Assembly: GCF_900116645.1 (NCBI RefSeq)
Contig: NZ_FPBO01000002.1
Location: 124,001-188,000, forward strand
Direction of reading: 5' to 3'
Length of the DNA stretch: 64,000 nt
Source: Pseudoduganella namucuonensis
GTDB taxonomy: Bacteria; Pseudomonadota; Gammaproteobacteria; Burkholderiales; Burkholderiaceae_D
In this document: positions 60,745 to 64,000 of the stretch, one piece after another
How positions within the stretch are numbered: the first letter of the stretch is position 1
Layout of the letters: each line of letters begins with the position of its first letter
The notes under the pieces: model-generated
What the model was told of the DNA's origin: nothing
Database searches by the model: none
What the model saw: the letters and a program-made list of their open reading frames with translations, nothing else
Translations under genes and position numbers: made by a program

Positions 60745-61680
60745 TTATCCGGACAACGTTCCCGCGGCGGCCAGGGCCGCGTCCCACGGCGGCACCGGCT
60801 GGTACTCGGCGACCAGGAAATCGATCAGCGCGCGCACCTTGGGCGAGGGCTGGCGGCTGGCGGGATACAGCGCGCTCAGGTGGTTGAGCGGCAATTCCCA
60901 GTCGTCCAGCACCGGCACCAGGCTGCCGTCCAGCAAGGCCTGCCAGGCCAGGAAGGTGGTGCTGTAGACGATGCCCAGCCCACGCAGCGCCGCCTGATGC
61001 AGCACCAGGCCGTTGTTGGCCGTGAAGCCGACGTTGACGCGCACCGCCGTGCGTTCCTCGCCGCGCGCGAAACGCCAGGTGGCGCCGTCCGTCAGGTGGC
61101 TGAAGTGCAGGCACTGGTGGCGGTGCAGGTCTTCCGGCGCTTGCGGCCGGCCCGCCTTCGCCAGGTAGGCCGGGCTGGCGCACAGCACGCCCTTGCACGG
61201 CGCCAGCGGCCGCATGGACAGCGCGTGGCTGTCGGGAATGCCGCCCACCCGTATCGTCAGGTCGAAGCCGTGCTCGATCGGGTCCAGCAGCGCGTCGTCC
61301 ACGTACAGCAGCGGCGTGAGTCGGGGATGGGGCAGGCTGAAGCGGGCCAGCGCGTCGGCCAGCCACAGGCCGCCGAAGCTGGACGGCGCCTGGATGCGCA
61401 GCGGCCCGGCCAGCTCCACGCCCGCGTGCGTGACCACGCGCGCCGCCTCCCTCGCCTGCGCCACCGTCGCCATGCACGGCTCCAGGTAGGCCTGGCCCAC
61501 GTCCGTCAGGCTCACCTCGCGCGTGGAGCGGTGCAGCAAACGGGCCTGCAGTCTGTCCTCCAGTTGCATGATGTGCTTGCTGACCATGGCGCGCGTCAAC
61601 CCCAGCCGCCGTCCGGCCGCGCTGAAGCTGCGCAGCCGCGCCACCTCGACAAAGATTTCCATCGCCCTGAGCTGATCCAT
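60745..61680 (-). CDS. LysR-family transcriptional regulator
   Basis: This 311-residue regulator starts MDQLRAMEIFVEVARLRSF at 61680; the frame is open 40 codons further, but the classical LysR N-terminus fixes the start. It has the winged HTH (SFSAAGRRLGLTRAMVSKHIMQLEDRLQARLLHRSTR) and the effector-binding domain (GPLRIQAPSSFGGLWLADALARF). It belongs to the AaeR/DsdC-like group that often controls the divergent gene, here the PhyH-type dioxygenase and isomerase pair. Confidence 0.92.
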   Translation of the reverse strand: MDQLRAMEIFVEVARLRSFSAAGRRLGLTRAMVSKHIMQLEDRLQARLLHRSTREVSLTDVGQAYLEPCMATVAQAREAARVVTHAGVELAGPLRIQAPSSFGGLWLADALARFSLPHPRLTPLLYVDDALLDPIEHGFDLTIRVGGIPDSHALSMRPLAPCKGVLCASPAYLAKAGRPQAPEDLHRHQCLHFSHLTDGATWRFARGEERTAVRVNVGFTANNGLVLHQAALRGLGIVYSTTFLAWQALLDGSLVPVLDDWELPLNHLSALYPASRQPSPKVRALIDFLVAEYQPVPPWDAALAAAGTLSG

Positions 61681-61726
61681 GCGCGATTGTCGCCACTTTG
61701 GAGACAATGTGTCAACCGTTTGCGCG

Positions 61727-61755
61727 TTGTCCGGCGCCCGGCGCCGTCTTACAAT
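61727..61755 (+). promoter_or_regulatory. Promoter of the dioxygenase gene pair
   Basis: TTGTCC, 17 bases, TACAAT. Ideal spacing and a near-consensus -10; the ATG follows 30 bases after the -10. The short 104-bp gap to the divergent LysR gene leaves room for its binding sites upstream of the -35. Confidence 0.55.
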
Positions 61756-61784
61756 GGTCGCACGCCCCAACAGGAGTCCCCGCC

Positions 61785-62624
61785 ATGCTGACAGACGCAC
61801 AGAAGCAACAATATGAACGCGACGGCTACATCGTCCTCCCGAATTTCAAGTCGCCGGCCGAAATCGCCGCCCTGCGGGCCCGCGCCGCGCAGATTGTCAA
61901 CGATTTCGATCCAAGCGTGGCGCAAGGCGTCTTCACCACCAAGGACCAGGAAAAGAAGGCGGACGCGTACTTCCTGCGCTCGGACAACACGGTGCGCTGC
62001 TTCTTCGAGGAGGAGGCCTTCGGTCCCGACGGCCAACTGCGGCAGGACAAGGCGTTGTCGATCAACAAGATCGGCCACGCCATGCACGACCTGGACCCGG
62101 TGTTCCGCGCCTTCTCCACCGACGCGCGCCTGGCCGCCGTGGCGCTGGACCTGGGCCTGGAGCGGCCGCAGGTGTGGCAATCGATGTACATCTTCAAGCA
62201 GCCCGGCATCGGCGGCGAGGTGCGCTGGCACCAGGACGCCACCTATTTCGAGACCCACCCGATCAGCGTGACCACCTTCTGGTTCGCGCTGGAGGACGCG
62301 ACCCTGGAGAACGGCTGCATGTGGGCCGAGCCGGGCGGCCACCGCACGCCGCTGCGCGAGCGCTTCGTGCGCTGCGGCGACGACATCCGCGTCGAGAAGC
62401 TGGACGACACGCCCTGGCCGGACGACTCCACCGCCGTGCCGCTGGAATGCAAGGCGGGCAGCCTGGTGTGCTTCCACGGCCTGCTGCCGCACTACAGCGC
62501 GCCCAACCGCTCGGCCGTCTCGCGCCACGCCTACACGCTGCACGCGACCGACGCGCGCACCGAGTACTCGCCGCGCAACTGGATACAGCGCGACGCCGCC
62601 TTCCCGGTGCGGGGCTTCATCTGA
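61785..62624 (+). CDS. Phytanoyl-CoA dioxygenase (PhyH) family Fe(II)/2-oxoglutarate oxygenase
   Basis: This 279-residue enzyme is read from ATG 61785 with AGGAG upstream; the frame upstream is open but holds the promoter. The metal-binding facial triad is visible as WHQD (H149, D151) and a distal His (H231 or H236, CFHGLLPHYS), with R247 (SRHAY) to bind 2-oxoglutarate. The N-terminus YERDGYIVLPNFKS is classical for the family. It hydroxylates a small substrate not deducible here. The stop overlaps the next start in TGATG, so the isomerase is probably in the same pathway. Confidence 0.9.
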   Translation: MLTDAQKQQYERDGYIVLPNFKSPAEIAALRARAAQIVNDFDPSVAQGVFTTKDQEKKADAYFLRSDNTVRCFFEEEAFGPDGQLRQDKALSINKIGHAMHDLDPVFRAFSTDARLAAVALDLGLERPQVWQSMYIFKQPGIGGEVRWHQDATYFETHPISVTTFWFALEDATLENGCMWAEPGGHRTPLRERFVRCGDDIRVEKLDDTPWPDDSTAVPLECKAGSLVCFHGLLPHYSAPNRSAVSRHAYTLHATDARTEYSPRNWIQRDAAFPVRGFI

Positions 62625-63442
62625 TGCGGGTGCTGATCTTCGCCCCGCACTGGGGCAGCAACCACCTGGCGCCTCAGGCCTTCATCGACAAGGCGGCGGC
62701 GGCCGGCTTCGACGGCGTCGAGCTGTCGCTGCCGCTGAACGCGGCCGAGCGCGACGACTGGACCCGGCGCGTCGCCGGCGCCGGCCTGGGGCTGATCGCG
62801 CAGCAGTGGGAGACCGTGTTCCATCCCGGCTTCGACGCGCACAAGGCGGCCCTGGCCGAATTGCTGAACAACGCCTGCGCCGCCCGTCCGCTGCTGGTCA
62901 ACTCGCACACCGGCAAGGACTTCTACAGCCCCCGGCAAAACCTTGAGCTGATCGCGCTGGCGGACGCCATCGCGCGCGAGCACGGCGTGCCCATCGTGCA
63001 CGAGATCCACCGCAGCCGCTTCAGCGGCCATCCGATGCTGTTGCTGCCCTACTTGGCGCGACTGCCCGACCTGGCGCTGACGGCGGACCTGTCGCACTGG
63101 TGCTGCGCCTGCGAGTCGCTGCTGGAGGACCAGCCGGAGACGCTGGCGGCGACGCTGCCGCGCGTGCGCCACTTGCACGCGCGGGTGGGGCACGCGCAGG
63201 GACCGCAGGTGGCGGACTTCCGCGCGCCCGAGGCGGCCGGCGCGCTGGCGGCGCACCTGGCTTGGTGGGACCGGGTGGTGGAACTGCGCCGCGCGGCCGG
63301 CGCGGCGACGCTGACCATGACGCCGGAGTTCGGGCCCGCGCCGTATACGCAGACGCTGCCCTACACGGGCCAGCCGGTCACGGACGCGTGGGAACAGAAC
63401 GTGGCGATGGCGGCGCTGCTGCGCGAGCGCTACAACCGTTAG
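62624..63442 (+). CDS. Sugar phosphate isomerase/epimerase-like TIM-barrel protein
   Basis: This 272-residue protein of the xylose isomerase-like (AP endonuclease 2) superfamily starts MRVLIFAPHWGSNHL at an ATG sharing one base with the upstream stop. Candidate metal-site residues along the barrel are VELSLPL, NSHTGKDF, VHEIHRSRFSG, LTADLSHWCC, HLHARVGH and MTPEFG, in the usual order. It follows a PhyH oxygenase under a common promoter, suggesting a short catabolic route for a sugar or polyol-like compound. Confidence 0.85.
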   Translation: MRVLIFAPHWGSNHLAPQAFIDKAAAAGFDGVELSLPLNAAERDDWTRRVAGAGLGLIAQQWETVFHPGFDAHKAALAELLNNACAARPLLVNSHTGKDFYSPRQNLELIALADAIAREHGVPIVHEIHRSRFSGHPMLLLPYLARLPDLALTADLSHWCCACESLLEDQPETLAATLPRVRHLHARVGHAQGPQVADFRAPEAAGALAAHLAWWDRVVELRRAAGAATLTMTPEFGPAPYTQTLPYTGQPVTDAWEQNVAMAALLRERYNR

Positions 63443-63459
63443 CACCGGCGGCGGGGACC

Positions 63460-63525
63460 GGGGACAGACCCGCGTTCACAGTCCCGTGCCTTGGGCGACG
63501 CCGTGTGGCGCGAGGGTCTGTCCCC
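63460..63525. repeat. Inverted repeat GGGGACAGACCC flanking 42 bases
   Basis: GGGGACAGACCC (63460-63471) and GGGTCTGTCCCC (63514-63525) are perfect 12-base inverted arms in the gap between convergent genes. They differ from the 51.2-kb repeat by one base per arm. It is likely a dispersed repeat that may also end transcription. Confidence 0.75.
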
Positions 63526-63547
63526 TGGCTCGCGCCGCCGTTTTTTG

Positions 63548-64000
63548 TCAGCGCGCCGCGCCGGGCAGCGCGGCCGCTTCCTCCTCCCGCTCCACGTCCT
63601 TGATCGGCACCACCCGCGGCAGCACCAGCGTGACGCTGGTGCCCTCGCCGGGCTCGGACTGGATCGCGATCGTCCCGCGCAGCACGCCGGTGACGATGTT
63701 GTAGACGATGTTCATCCCCAGCCCCGAGCCGCCCTGCCCCATCTTGGTGGTGAAGAAGGGGTCGAAGATCTGGTGCAGCGTGCGCGGCGACATGCCGAGG
63801 CCGTCGTCGCGGAACTCCAGCAGCACGTGGCTGTCGTCCACCGCCTCCGCGCGCACGCGGATGATGCCGTGGCGCCGGCCGTCGAAGGCGTGCAGCATTG
63901 CGTTGCTGGTCAGGTTGCTCAGCACCTGGCTCACGCTGCCGGGGAAGGAGTCGAACTCCAGGTCGTCCGGCACCTCGACGCGCACCTCGCAGTTGGCGCG
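63548..64000 (-). CDS. Sensor histidine kinase, C-terminal ATPase part (5' end outside window)
   Basis: The frame is open to the right edge. It shows HATPase signatures: VLSNLTSNAMLHAF (N box), FRDDGLGM (G1), IFDPFFTTK (F box) and GSGLGMNIVYNIV (G2), with the typical end GEGTSVTLVLPR. The G2 spelling and short tail match kinases of the NtrB/PAS-type group. Sensor and HisKA parts are beyond the window. Confidence 0.85.
   Translation of the reverse strand, partial: RANCEVRVEVPDDLEFDSFPGSVSQVLSNLTSNAMLHAFDGRRHGIIRVRAEAVDDSHVLLEFRDDGLGMSPRTLHQIFDPFFTTKMGQGGSGLGMNIVYNIVTGVLRGTIAIQSEPGEGTSVTLVLPRVVPIKDVEREEEAAALPGAAR

Overview
The window looks like chromosome of a high-GC betaproteobacterium, most likely Oxalobacteraceae (Massilia/Duganella group). 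This is inferred from very GC-rich, strongly codon-biased flanking genes, a DUF4214-type protein typical of that family, and GGGGTCAGACCC-type dispersed inverted repeats. It has no rRNA, tRNA, CRISPR array, transposase or integrase that I can recognise.

Layout. (1) 1-2185: 3' part of a molybdopterin oxidoreductase gene. (2) 2246-36990: a biosynthetic island of about 35 kb with visibly lower GC than both flanks. It holds a phosphopantetheinyl transferase (+), a 29-kb minus-strand operon of 15 recognisable genes plus one putative 25-residue ORF (32432 down to 3041), a promoter-bearing AT-rich gap, and a plus-strand sensory trio (response regulator, periplasmic binding protein, hybrid kinase). 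(3) 36992-37060: an in-frame remnant of the 3' end of the same oxidoreductase gene, so the island appears to sit in the tail of that gene. (4) 37127-43280: a DUF4214 protein and a GntR-controlled operon of two tandem ABC transporter pairs. (5) 43293-55834: a divergent locus built around a 1222-residue tubulin/FtsZ-like protein with zinc-ribbon, vWA-like, lipoprotein and adhesin-like partners. (6) 55849-64000: an M29-like peptidase, a hybrid kinase, a LysR regulator, a PhyH dioxygenase/sugar-isomerase pair and the end of another kinase.

The island operon encodes FAAL-ACP-KS-AT-DH-KR-ACP (PKS) followed by TubC-docking/Cy-A-T-Cy*-A-T-TE (NRPS). Both A domains carry a cysteine-like specificity pattern. 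The predicted product is therefore an acyl or alkylsalicyl chain joined to two cysteine-derived units, of which at least the first should be a thiazoline: a pyochelin/micacocidin-like metallophore. The same transcript appears to carry a flavin oxidoreductase, an ABC/FtsX export set with a LolA-like protein and an outer-membrane barrel, a type II thioesterase, a multicopper oxidase, a small DUF2946-like protein, a TonB-dependent receptor, a sialidase-like propeller and a thioredoxin-like protein. The multicopper oxidase and DUF2946-like gene next to the receptor point to copper as well as, or instead of, iron.

The second system of note is the tubulin-like locus. A TM zinc-ribbon protein, a vWA-like membrane protein with a degenerate metal site, and a tubulin-family GTPase with an apparent C-terminal GYF-like domain are encoded together, opposite two large proteins with possible Ig-like or membrane-anchoring segments. 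Its biological role is unknown to me.
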